Of a DNA stretch of 64,000 nucleotides, positions 21,885-33,489 are shown one piece after another. A model generated the notes under the pieces. That model searched no databases, was not told the DNA's origin, and saw only the letters and a program-made list of their open reading frames with translations. A program made the position numbers and the translations under genes. The DNA is from Ottelia alismoides (Eukaryota > Streptophyta > Magnoliopsida > Alismatales > Hydrocharitaceae). Location of the stretch: the NCBI GenBank assembly GCA_037367405.1, contig JAZKJV010000603.1, positions 558,001-622,000 of the forward strand, given 5' to 3'. Positions within the stretch are counted from its first letter, which is position 1, and each line of letters begins with the position of its first letter.

Positions 21885-21918
<34 letters not shown>

Positions 21919-24177
21919 TTTTATCCAATGGACCCTATGCCCATTATAGTTGGGATGAGCATCCAACCATCCACAAGATTCAATCCCAAAAAAATAGGAA
22001 CTGATTTTAGTATGGAAATAGAACAAAATCGATAATTAAAATATTTCTAAAAATAGCTTTATGTTCCTGGAAAGTGGAAGGCACATGTAGAATGCTAAAT
22101 CATATCATTTCATTCCAACGCACATCAATTGTTTTGTTCCAACACAAGGTGAGAGGTATGCGAATCTTTTTCATGATTTAATGGTTTAATCCTATCATAA
22201 TTTTGTTATTTTAATGATTGGTTCTATCAACCGTGTTTGTTTTGGGATCAAAATAAGTGAGATGATGAGCACATCAATATTTATTTTATGAATATAGTAT
22301 ATTTTTATCATAAGCAATATTTATTCGAGAAGCATTGTTGAAATGTGAGAAAATGATGTTCATAATATTAAGTTTATTCGTTTTGATACACGATTTGCAG
22401 TCCTATTTGATTTTTTATCGAAGGCATTTTGATTTCATATAACAAAAAGTTACAGTAAATACAGTTGTTACTTTTCATACATGCGTTGCTTTCAAAATAT
22501 ATTTAGTTACTCATATATTTACATGATTTATTTATAAGATATTTTATGTTACAATTACTAACACGATTGTTACTTTTAATGCATTATTTTGACGATATAT
22601 TGAGTTACTGATATATTTACTTAATTTACTTATAAGATATTTTATGTTATTATTGCTAACAGATTGTTACTTTTCATGTGTTGCTTTGAAGATATAATGA
22701 GTTATTGATGTTACTGCTCATATATTCATTATTATTGATACAATGTTATTCTATAAGATACCAAAGTAACTTAAATATTTACTTGTCTTTTGCAATTAGT
22801 TACCGATATAGAATTAAAAGTTACTAATTCTTTTCGCAGCATGAATCTACTTACTTTCAAAATAGTGAATTCTTATTCATATGAATTCTGAAGTTTATCT
22901 TACTAATCGCAATTCAGTAAGTTATTTAAGTAACTCATGAAATTATATATGCTTCGCATTGAGTTACTCTTATAAATGCAATTCTCGCTTTTCATGTATA
23001 TTTATTTATCTTACATAGTTACGATACTGACAATTTATTATTTCAGGTATGTAAAATGATCGAACACTTCTTATGTTTCGTGGTTGAGAAAAATAAATAC
23101 TGAAACATTGATGATCGTTGTATACTTATTGATTAAAGAGATGAGAAGAACATCTTTGACAATAATATTAACAACAAATCATTCTCTAACTAATAAAAGA
23201 GGTAATTGACACATATAATTAACAAATAAAGAATTGATGTAAAACTATAATTTCAATAACTAATCATGATGAGTCAGTAATATTGACACGAATATTCAGT
23301 AATTGTGTGTATGACTTCAGTAATATTCCTACTCAATTATCTAGTAATTATTCAGAAGTACTAAGTGACTACATCTTCAGTAACAATCATAATGAGGTCA
23401 GAATATGGACATTTATAATTAGTAATTGTTATATAGACGTTAGTATTTTACCTATTTAGTAATTGTTGTATGGATATTAGTAACTATAACTTCAGTAACA
23501 ATTACAATGAGTTCAGTAATGTGGACATTTGTAATCAGTAATTGTTGTATTACCATTAATAACTTTGTACAAATGTTATCAAAAAGAATGATTGAAAGAT
23601 GCATAACACCCAGCAAATAGCAAGTACAAATGTTATGAGCAACTTCACACAAATAATAAACATACATGAAAAGTAACATTGTATTTATATCAGTAATGTT
23701 TACAATGAAATCAGTAACTTTATATAAAAAATACATGAAAAGTAACTTTATATTTATTTCAGTAACTCAACGTGAATCATAAATAATTTCTTAAGCTACT
23801 TATGTAATGAAGGGAATAGATTTGTACTAGTAAGAATGATTGAAGGACAAGTAACACCCAACAAATAGCAATAACTTATATAAATGTTATTAGTAACACG
23901 AACAATCACAACTCAAAATGCCAAAGCGTATCTTGATCACCACCATAATAAGGAGGAGATTCTCAAGGATTTTTTTGAAAGAGCAATGCGGCAATTACTG
24001 AATATGTAATTGCATCTCAAAAAAGAGAATTAAATTATGATAACATACGGGGAAGTGGTTATGACAAGTCATTCTTAGCGTTAAAATTAGAAATTAACCA
24101 AATTTACTCAGAACCATAAGACCATCATCACATAGATGATCACGCGTGCTTAAAAAAACTCAAACAGGCACAAGGCT
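21885..24177. repeat. AT-rich region with GTTACT/AGTAAC repeat arms
   Basis: After a (TA)n tract to 21915, no gene is seen. From about 22440 to 22860 the sequence repeats GTTACTTTTCAT / GAGTTACT / TATAAGATATTTTATGTTA motifs in tandem, with a period near 100 bp (three copies from 22467). From about 23250 to 23900 it repeats the complementary AGTAAC / CAGTAACAAT motifs with a period near 110 bp. The two zones are thus inverted relative to each other, like the arms of a large fold-back element. Ends not defined. Confidence 0.55.
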
Positions 24178-24188
24178 CACTACATACA

Positions 24189-24222
<34 letters not shown>

Positions 24223-24239
24223 CATACATACATATATAT
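24178..24239. repeat. (CATA)n microsatellite
   Basis: Tandem CATA, partly CATATA, over about 60 bp. Confidence 0.97.
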
Positions 24240-24776
24240 GAATAACTTCAAATGAACTAAGGGCTCACTATTTTCATGGTAAGTCTACCATCATACTCGT
24301 TTGATTTTAATCCTCCTACTATAATTAAAGGTATATAATTAATTCTGATTTATTAGGTGAAAACCCATTATGATCTCTTTTTCTTGCTATTTTCAAATTT
24401 AGGTTCCAACATCCCCATAATTTAGGAAAGCGCATTATCTCCAAGTTTCAAGCAACTTAAGATTTCCTCCCTCCCTCTCTCTCATGGAGGTGGCAATGTC
24501 ATTCAGCTTTCTTATGGTAGTAGCGTGTCATCCGGCACCTTGTGGAGGTGGCAACATCATCCGACTCCATGCAAGCTGATGATAGGCCGATGCTTGGCGC
24601 TACCAAAGGCGTACTTGACGGCAAGATCCCTGCCTCCACACCCCGACGCAAATATACGCACATTCTTCCCCATTTTTTGACATCATTGAGGGTTCTATTG
24701 ACATCACTTTATCCAACACCACTTCACCCGCCACGATTACGTCCGCCATCTGATCCATTATCACGTTATTCACATC
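24240..24776. other. Unassigned sequence left of the GGCCC hAT
   Basis: 24470-24560 has two imperfect copies of CTCATGGAGGTGGCAA/TTGTGGAGGTGGCAAC. A 106-codon plus-strand frame starts at 24542 and runs into the hAT insertion. It resembles no protein I know. The left edge (CTTCAAATGA at about 24246) resembles MITE d termini. Confidence 0.35.
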
Positions 24777-25621
24777 TAGGGTTGGACATTGGGCTGGGCC
24801 GGCCCGACCCGGCCCAAAACCCGACCCGTATAACCCGACCCAAACCCGAACCCGAAATTTAATGGGCGGGCCGTGGGCCCTAAAATGAGCCCATATTGAT
24901 TAACGGGCCGAGTTTGGGCCTTAGAAGGCCCAAACCCGTTAGCCCGATAGCCCGATCCATTCTAAAGCAAGTATATTTATATCCAGTACGGTATAATTAT
25001 ATCAATTATATTCATGTTCATTCCAAATACCATGTTACCATGTTCTAACTTTACTATCCTTATTCAAGTGTAGAATAAATGCTTATATACATTAATAATC
25101 ATATCCAATAGTGGGATTGAGGATATTATTACATTAACATATAAGATTATTACATTAATATGCAATAATGGAATCTGTGTCCTCAAGTGTTACAGCATGT
25201 ACAACTGTAAGTAACCAATTTGTATTGGGTCATAGTGCCCGCATCTACAATAGAATATGTAATGGTGAATTGAATGGTGGTTTAAGTCGCCATATTTTTA
25301 CCACATTTGTATTTCCAACATACAACTAATGTTAAAATCACAAATTAGTTAGCATACTTTATAGTTTTAAACATGCACACATGCATAAGAAACAACTACA
25401 CAAATGCAAGAAGAATGGGAGACATGATATTCGTATACATAGGTGTTAAATTGGGCCGGCCCGACCCGAACCCGACCCATTTTATTTGGGCCGGGTTTGG
25501 GCTTGGGCCTAATTTTTGAAAATAAAATGGGCCTAGGCCCGACCCATTAGCCCATATTCTAAAATGGGCTTGGGCCGGGCCAAGGCGAACCCGGCCCGAG
25601 CCCGGCCCATGCCCAACCCTA
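24777..25621. mobile_element. Non-autonomous hAT with GGGCC-rich ends
   Basis: 845 bp, TIR TAGGGTTGG...CCAACCCTA, flanked by perfect 8-bp duplications TTCACATC (24769-24776, 25622-25629). The terminal sequence is of the Ac/Ds type. About 180 bp at each end consists of GGGCC/CCCGA repeats; the core is AT-rich and non-coding. Confidence 0.93.
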
Positions 25622-25629
25622 TTCACATC

Positions 25630-26155
25630 TCAACCTATCTTAGTAAACGTTATCTAATTGTTTGTTTATTGATAGCACATACAAATATTCTCTAATTGTT
25701 TGTTTGGTTCAAGTACACATATGCCAATCAAAGATAAGATCATCGATCGAAGATAAGATCATGCATATCATCATGGCCTTCAGCCACTTTCTACAAATGT
25801 AGAATCCAATGAGTGTCAAGGTAATTAGCGTAGTTGATTTCTCTAAATCAGAGATTGCTTGTAATACGAGTTGATGTGATTAGTAAATGCATGCAGATGT
25901 TGTATGGGATTTTTTCCATGACCTCAACACGGACTATATCCATTATGAGATGTACGCCATTGGTGGCAACATGAACTCCATCATCGTCAAACAAAGGAAC
26001 CTATATATTGCACCTATTCATGCACAATTCCGGTCGCATCTCCACCAGAGGTGGCAATCTCCAAGCACAGTGGAGGCTTGGTGTTCTAGGAACCTTAATA
26101 AGACAAGAGATTCGGTAAGGGGATACCAGTTAGCCCTTCCTACCATATAAAAAAG
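25630..26155. other. Unassigned sequence with an 87-codon frame
   Basis: The plus-strand frame at 25887-26150 (MHADVVWDFFHDLNTDY...) has no recognised domain. It is preceded by TGCATGCAG, which could be a splice acceptor, but no gene context is visible. A repeated CTAATTGTTTGTTT lies near 25650 and 25692. Confidence 0.3.
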
Positions 26156-27100
26156 GAGATTTTTTTATGAAATTGCATTGTAATTAAGTAATGATTATTT
26201 GATTTCGCATAACTCATTTTAATTTTTTTATATTATTCTTTTTATGATTAATAATTGATAAATTACAATTTTTATTTCATAAAACAAGCAAGTATAAAAA
26301 GTGAACGTGAATTTTACAAAAGGAGTTTGATTATTGAAATTATGAAATGTTGCATAAAAGTCTTACAAAGGGACCATAAATTTTACAAAGGAATGCAAAA
26401 AAATTACAAAGATCCATATGATTTTACAAAAGGAAGACACACATCTACTAAAGGAAGATCCATACAATTCGCGGATCATTTTCTTTTACAAATCTCAAAT
26501 TATCTTTTTAGAAATATCCAATTGTTTGTTACAAATACAGATTACTATTCACAATTTCAAATCTTTATTTACATTGTATAAATTTCTAATACTCTACTTT
26601 TTGATGCAGATATTCACTAAAATATTATAAAGCAAGTATGTATTTTTACAAAGGAATGCGAAAAATATATAAAGGAACTCAAAACAATTACAAAGATCCA
26701 TACAATGTTGTAAAATTCATAAATAAAATTAATAATTTACAAAAAAACTAATGAATAGAATCTAAAAAAATGTATGATCTGAATTTTATAAAATCAAATC
26801 TAAATTCTATAAAATCCTATTTGTATTTTACAAACATATGCGCTAAATTGTATTTTCTAAGAAGGTTGTCAAAAATCAATGAATAAAGAAATAAATGAAC
26901 ATTTCCAAATTAAAACGATCCTAAAATGGTAATTGATGCTATTAAATAAAAATTAAAAATTTAAATGAAAATAAAATGATCTAAATACTCTTTTTGACAA
27001 TGCACCATTAGATTGAGATCCAATTGATTACGTTTATGGGTCACCACAAAGGTGGTAAACCCCAATCTCATTCGAAAGGTACTATATATATATATGTGTT
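26156..27100. repeat. AT-rich region with TTTACAAA motifs
   Basis: Between about 26300 and 26860 the words TTTACAAA(A)GGA and TTACAAAG recur at least ten times. Near 27030-27095 the sequence ends in a MITE d-like inverted terminus followed by (TA)n. It may be the interior of a longer element bounded by the (CATA)n tract at 24239 and the (TA)n at 27083. No gene. Confidence 0.4.
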
Positions 27101-27867
27101 TTCTCGATTCAAAAAATCGGTTCAACTAATCTGACAAGTAAAATTATACCTGATATGATTTTTTAGTTGATACTAATGTTGATGTCAACATCGTTCTGGC
27201 CTGTTAGAATCAACAATCACAACATGTTCAATTTCTTGTCCACGTTTTGAGACCTTGATCTAAAGTGTGTTCCGAGTACAAGTATTGATGCAAGCAAGAA
27301 TATCGAAAAAAGATGAGAGCGAATATGTGCAACAAGCTTCACTTATTGAGATAGGAACCGAGGTGAGGGATAGAAATCGTAAACAAATAACCATGGGAGA
27401 AGGTGTATTGAAGGAGAACACTTCAAAACTCAATAACTCACAATCTCCATAACTTACTTGTCTTGTAAATGATATCCTATGAAGAGAGGACTGAGATGAA
27501 AAATAAAATAAAATCCTATGAATCCTTATTTGACTCCTAAAATTACTCCTCCTATGATTACTCTCAATCTAGCTACCTAAATATGAAATAATAAACAATA
27601 AAGATCCTAAATTGATCTCAGCTTATTTAAAACAAAACAAAATGACTACTCGGAACAAAGTTGTAGGATTGTTAGTCCTTACATCCCTCTTCTCGTTGAT
27701 CGATGAGTTTCTTGATCATTGATGCAACATGCGAGGTTGTGATTCTCATGCAACCAAATTCATGGTTGAAAAATAAGTGTGACATATAAGGTGGAGTTTT
27801 TTTTATAAAGTTTGCTTTTTGGGATGTTATCAATTCTCATCAGATTTTTGTCAACACAAGTGATGTG
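27101..27867. other. Unassigned sequence
   Basis: A short plus frame (27267-27452) has no recognised domain. Otherwise AT-rich sequence without identified repeats. Confidence 0.4.
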
Positions 27868-28025
27868 TGTTGGACATGTGAACTCGCGACGAGCCATTAT
27901 GCAAAATGATATTGCAAATTCACTCATTATCTGAAATGAAGAATAACTAATTTACGTAATAGGTTCCTTAGTACAATTAGGGTTATGTACCATGGCCATC
28001 TTAATGATCATATAATTGTTGATTC
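27868..28025 (+). repeat. LTR fragment (start) of a Copia element
   Basis: TGTTGGACATG... matches 29492-29650 over about 150 bp (ATCTGAAATGAAGAAT; TTAGTACAATTAGG; TATGTACCATGGCCAT). It is joined directly to RT sequence, so most of the element between is deleted. Confidence 0.65.
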
Positions 28026-28460
28026 AAATATTGAGAAGATCTTGGAACGTTTGCATATGGGAGAATTCCAAGAAATTCTTCCTTCCCTTAAGACATGGTA
28101 TCCACCTATCTAAAGGGATGACTCCTCAAAGTATTGAGGATAAGAAAGCCATGGCTGGATGTCCCTACGCATCAACTGTGAGAAGCCTAATGTACGTCAT
28201 GACGTGCACAAGGCCAGATATCTGCCATGAAATGGGAGTTGTAAGCAGTTACCATCCTGCTATGGAGAACACCAATGGATTTTGCAGTGAAGAACATTTT
28301 TAAGTATCTAAGATGGACGCAAGATTATATCTTGGTATATGGAGATGGTGATATCCAAGTCTTAAGATACATAGGTTCAGATTTTCAGTTTGATATCGAT
28401 GACCCCAAGCAAGATCAGGGTTTGTGTTCCTGTTAAATGGTGGTGCTGTGAGCTGGTAAT
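28026..28460 (+). pseudogene. Ty1/copia RT end and RNase H start, fragment
   Basis: Plus frame at 28016-28303: KKFFLPLRHGIHLSKGMTPQS, YASTVRSLMYVMTCTRPDICHEMGVVS. After a frameshift: FKYLRWTQDYILVYGDGD and GGAVSW-like codons. This is the Copia 'G.LMYAM.CTRPDI' motif and the RNase H entry, of a different Copia lineage from Copia-1 to -4. It stops abruptly near 28460. Confidence 0.8.
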
Positions 28461-29491
28461 AATGCGGGTTTTACGAGCAATAACATAGGTGTCGATGTAG
28501 AAGAATCGCTCAAAATCCAAAACTCGTGTTGATCAAACAAAAATCAATAAAATAAGAGAGAGAGAGAGAGAAAATGAGAATAAATCGCTTCTCTCTCCTA
28601 TTTTATCTACACTTTAATATTTATCCAGGTAAGTGTTCTTGGGTCGAATTCAAGTAGGCAGAATAATCGTATTGCGGTTTTCGAGGAAAAGAAAGACTTT
28701 CGAGTTTTATTCTCTTTTAAAAAATTACAAGAAAGGACTCAAAACTAGCACAATTTTACAAAAAACAAATCGAGGAAAAAAATGCAATAAAATTCCACGA
28801 TGGGTTGGCTTCAAGGTCGACGAAAGTGGATGGGATAGCTCGATGAAGATGGCGGTTCAACTACGACGGACAGTTGAAAGGGATACACCTTGGATTGATC
28901 CTTCTTCGAGGAATATAGCTACATATGATGAATTCTCTACTCCATATATGAAAAGGACCTGCAAATGAAGGATTTTGGGCTCGATTTGCAACGAATTCGG
29001 CCAAAAAGTATTGAAGATTTATAGATACGAGTTTCCAGGAAATTACTTATTGAGAACAAGAAATATGTGAAAATAAATTTGAATGGTTTTGAAACGGATT
29101 TAAAGGTTGGATTTGATGTGCGTCTAAGAAAGATGATTAAAGTCTCTAATTATGCGATTAGGTAACCTAATAAAGGTACAAAAAACGAGAAATTAAATGG
29201 AAAGAATGGATGAATGACCTGGGGTAGTAGGGTGTATGACCCTATTGTCTTCTGCTCGATGAGGTGGCCTTCTCGAAGTTGCACGCGGCGGCGGCGTAAT
29301 GCAAGGCGGAGTTTCAGCCTTGGAACGTCTCCTACGGTCAACCTTCTTTCTGGGCGGGGCAGACCTCAAGCTCTGTCACAGCCGGATTGAGGCAGGGCAC
29401 GATGGAGAAGATGGGTGACGACTACTGCAAGTTAGTATCTGGGAGAGAGTTAGTTGGAGATGGAGATTTCACAGGTTTTTATAGATTAGAG
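28461..29491. other. Unassigned insert inside the Copia fragment
   Basis: About 1 kb between RNase H sequence and the next LTR, with a (GA)n tract at 28554-28575. Read on the minus strand it has a CTATAAAAACC box near 29480 followed by leader-like sequence, which suggests an antisense LTR or solo LTR. Ends not defined. Confidence 0.35.
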
Positions 29492-30394
29492 TGTTGGAAA
29501 TGCGAGCCCACGGCGAGCCATTAAGCAATAAATGTTATTGCAAATGTCATTCCCTGATCTGAAATGAAGAATGAATAATTTGCATAACATGTCCCTTAGT
29601 ACAATTAGGTTTATGTACCATGGCCATATTGATGATCATACAGCCGTTGATTCAACTGTTGAATCATAGAGGCAGGTGCTTGGATGAATATCTAAAGAGT
29701 TAGATTGAGGACTCATCGAGCACCGTCAAATGATCGTTAAGAGATGATCTCCAGCCTGAGTAGGAGATGGCAATCCTTATCTTTAAAGGCTGATATCTGA
29801 CCGACCTCTTGATGCAGGTCCTCTGCATAGGAATAGAGATTCGGAGGTGTCAGATTAGTTAGGTCAAAGAGTTGACTTAACGAGATCGAGATAACCAAAG
29901 TCCTATATCGTATGCTGTCATGATATAGGCACGCATCCTCTGACCAGAGACAGATGTGTTATTATATGTCTGAGTATGTACATTTGGCAGACCAATAGGT
30001 TGATGACCTAATCAAGGTCTATACACCGGCGCGTTGGTGTGCATATAAGGGCATATGAGTAATACGATCTCTCAAAGGGATCATACAGGTTCACTACTGA
30101 ATCGGAAGACATGAGCTCACTCATGAGATATTGGGAAGAATCAAATTCCGTGCGCACGGTCGTCTCGCTTTGGAAGCTTGACTGAATTTGTGGGTTTGAT
30201 ATATACTTTTGGGAAGTATATGATCAAGACCTAGGTATGATATATGCTTTTGGAAGTATGTGATCGATACCAACTCCCAATGATCGAATGAGAAACTTAC
30301 TGATAAAACCATGAAGTAGACAATACAAGTTGATCAAATACTTCAGGTTTAATCTGAGTCTTCCAGTATGCAAGATGTATAGGTATTAGGAATA
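29492..30394 (+). repeat. Copia LTR/leader running into the assembly gap
   Basis: Starts TGTTGGAAATG and matches the 27868 fragment. It continues as non-coding sequence with two near-identical TTTTGG(G)AAGTAT(A/G)TGATC motifs near 30208 and 30247. Truncated by the N run. Confidence 0.55.
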
Positions 30395-30494
30395 NNNNNN
30401 NNNNNNNNNNNNNNNNNNNNNNNNNNNNNNNNNNNNNNNNNNNNNNNNNNNNNNNNNNNNNNNNNNNNNNNNNNNNNNNNNNNNNNNNNNNNNN
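30395..30494. other. Assembly gap, exactly 100 N
   Basis: A run of exactly 100 N, a common placeholder for a scaffold join of unknown length. Sequence character changes from AT-rich LTR to very GC-rich across it. Confidence 0.98.
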
Positions 30495-31380
30495 TACCCC
30501 TGTGCCAAACCCGCGCCTCCGCCTTCTACTCCCATCGCCGCCACCTTCCCTCCTCCTTCACAGTGCCGACCCCCCCCCCCTCCCGATTTGCCTCTTGAAC
30601 TTCCCCTCTCCACGCCGCCCAAAATCCCCCCCCCCTCCTCACACGCCGCCGCAGCCCTCACCCTCCCCTCTTCCCACTCGCCCCGCTACTCGCCAGCCCG
30701 CAAAACCCCTACGCACCACCAACCTCTCCTCCCTTCCTTTCCCACCGCAACCCCGCCGCCCCCACCCCTGCTGCTGTCGCCCCCACCCGCAGCGCCCCTC
30801 CTCCTCCCCACGCGCGCACCGCCACCCATGCCCCGCGCACCTGCCCATCCTACCGCGCAACCCAGCACCCATCCCGTCGCGCAACCCAGCAGTGCGCCGT
30901 CGCACATCGACCGCCCCGCGCGCCACCCGCATCCCCGTGCGCGCCCACGAGCGCGGCACTCCCTCCGCCCAGCCGGTCCACAGCAGTCGCGCCGCCCCTG
31001 TGGTCGCGTGATCGCCGACCCCGCACCTTCCCCGCTCCACTACCGCGTCCTCCCCGCCGCCTTTGGTTGCGGAAGAGAGCAGCCCTATCGGGGTTTTCAA
31101 GACCCGAATCCCTGAGATTAAGGGATTGGGAAACCAATTGGACAAATTGCAGAGTAAAAATTCTCAAAATCCATATTTGCAGGAAGGTCCAAGGCCATAG
31201 GAATATGAGGAAATTTGAAGGGGTACGAAAATTGCAGAGATGCCCCCCAATTGGAAAAAATTACAAACGTAACGCGGAAAATGATCGCATTGGGGGAAAT
31301 TGAAGCCCCAATTCAAGGATGATTTCTCCAACGATCCACCTACATCACGCAATTCGTCAGGAGCCGAATTTTTAAAGCGG
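30495..31380. other. GC-rich block, then unassigned sequence
   Basis: 30495-31060 is extremely C-rich on the plus strand and stays open in several frames on both strands, so the frames are compositional rather than convincing genes. 31061-31380 is mixed-composition sequence ending in a purine-rich AAAGCGGTGGAGAG just before a probable LTR. Confidence 0.35.
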
Positions 31381-31389
31381 TGGAGAGTT

Positions 31390-31870
31390 GATGCAGCGTG
31401 ACCCCAAATTATAGGGCCGTATTTATTTAATTAGTTAATCGTCAATTTTATTTACGTTTTTAGGTTGTCGAAATTGTCTAATTAAATAATTGAGATCGCT
31501 TGTGATCTCAACGTTTATTTCGTAGATTTTAATTTGAAATTGGGTCAATTAATTAGTTAGAGTCAATTTAGGCAAGTCGGTTGTCAATTTAAATTAGTTT
31601 ACTATTTTTGTAAACCCATCTCTCCTATATAAAGAGAGGGTAGTCCCATGTTTTTATTCAGTCAAGTATTAATGAAAAATTGAGATTGTTATCTCTAGCC
31701 CTCTCTCTCTCCCTTCTCCCTCCACGCGATCTCCGCGGTTCTCCTCCTCCAACCCCTCGTTACCGACGAGTTCTTCTCCTCAACCCCTCCGATTTCTTCT
31801 TCTCAACCCTTCTATCTCTTCTATCAAAAAATCCACCAAAAAAATTATTTTATTCGACGACGCCGGAAGC
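31390..31870 (+). repeat. Probable LTR fragment
   Basis: It has a purine tract at its left, a start-like TTGATGCAGC, repeated TTAATTAGTTA motifs, a TATATAAAGAG box at about 31626, and a following C/T-rich leader. This is the layout of a gypsy LTR. It abuts Copia-2 integrase at about 31876. Confidence 0.45.
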
Positions 31871-31875
31871 CGTTG

Positions 31876-32746
31876 CGTTCGGCAACACCGTTCTACTGGG
31901 ATGTGTAGGCATACGAGATCTGGTTGATGCCAAGAGACCTGAGGAACTCGGATAGCTCTAAAGTGCAGAACTCTAAGGCTTTGTCAGATCGCAAATAATT
32001 GACAATAGCAGAGAAAATGTTCTTTATTTCATTAATAAAGGTTTTAATGATGAACCCAATCTCAGACTTATTTTTAACAGAAGACCCAAGAAAGTTTAGA
32101 ATAGCCATCCACATCAACAAGATAAAAACGATATCCATGGTGATCAGGAACATGACTCGGACCCTAAATACCTAAGTGAATAAGCTCAAATAACTGAGTA
32201 CCACTATGACCATGACGGTCAGGAAAAGAAGAGCAGTGATGCTTCCCAAGCTGGCAAGCATCGCACTAGAAGGAAGATTGTATGGAAATCTATGGAGGAA
32301 ATGACACAACTTATGTAAAGGAAGGTAGCCAAAACGAAGAAGCAACAAGTATTGTGAGACTGGTCCAGTAGGAACAGTAAAGGCACTAGCATAGGGAGGT
32401 TGGACCAGTCTGTAGAGCCCCTGCTGCTCACAGCAACATCCAATCACTGTATCCGTGAGTATCTCTTGAAACATAAGAGAAGAGGGATCAAAAATAGCAC
32501 GACAAAGCAGATCCTTCGTGATCTGGCGAATAGAAAGCAAGTTCGTCTGAAAGTCAAGAGCATATAAAACATTCTGCATATGCATGGAAGGCGTCAAATG
32601 CACCTCCCCTATCCTGTTACGGGTAAGTAAACCACATTCGCAATGACAACCCATCTACCAGGGGGTATAAACATGTATGTCTCCATACAGATGATGGGAA
32701 GAACCAGAGTACATGATCCACTCAGTCATATATGCCCTGTTAAAAT
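31876..32746 (-). pseudogene. Copia-2 protease (3' part), GAG-pre-integrase and integrase start
   Basis: Minus-strand segments: TEWIMYSGSSHHLYGD (protease active site with Asp changed to Tyr), NLLSIRQITKDLLCRAIFDPSS, KALEFCTLELSEFLRSLGI. Frameshifted and stop-containing. Confidence 0.78.
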
Positions 32747-33489
32747 CAAGGTTTAAAGAAGCATGAGGCGGTCCGAGGCGTTTTCTCCGAAATTGAGGCG
32801 AGGCGTAAGCCTCAATTTTTAGAATAAAATTAAAATTAAAGAAAAATACATTGAACAAAGTATATAATATTATTAAGCTTTGCCAAAAACACATTTAAGA
32901 ATAATTTAAAACTATTAAAAGATACAATACATAAGCGATAAAGGCATTTAAGTTCAAATAAACTAATACTAAGCCAATATTATATGGAATATCAAGTTCC
33001 AACTCCAACTTCAATGATTTTATATGAGTATTGAACTAAAGTCTATAATTAATATTAAAGTACAATAGAAACCATAATTTTTTAGTGTTCGAAGTAAAAA
33101 AATGTTAATATGCCTTGAATCCCAAACATTTGTCTTGTTGGACGCAGTTGGAGAACCATCATATGCATCCCCTCCTGCCATATTATACCCCAATAAGATG
33201 GGGGTAATAATTCTATTTGGCTATTCACGATAAATGTAATAATTATTTTACTTCACGTTTTATTTTTCAACCTTGCTTCTTTATATATGTGATAACTATT
33301 CTAAGATTTACAACTCATATAACCAAATAACAACATTAAGTTGCAAACTTGAACTAATATAAACTATTTATTATAATTCAAACTCAAATCTATGTGCAAT
33401 AGAACTAGTATGTGTAGATGTATGATAAATTGAATATTATGTATATAAGATCATTGAGCTTCTTTTGTTTCAGGCGATCTTTTCTTTTT

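Noticed and set aside
24181..24239. CRISPR-like or regulatory array
   Set aside because: It is a plain CATA microsatellite without spacers, in a plant genome.
25887..26150. 87-codon frame as an exon of a host gene
   Set aside because: A possible acceptor precedes it, but there is no recognisable domain, no partner exons and no clear donor. Left as unassigned.
30495..31145. Overlapping frames of 160-175 codons on both strands as protein genes
   Set aside because: They arise from extreme C content: several frames are open at once and give only Pro/Arg/Ala-rich sequence.
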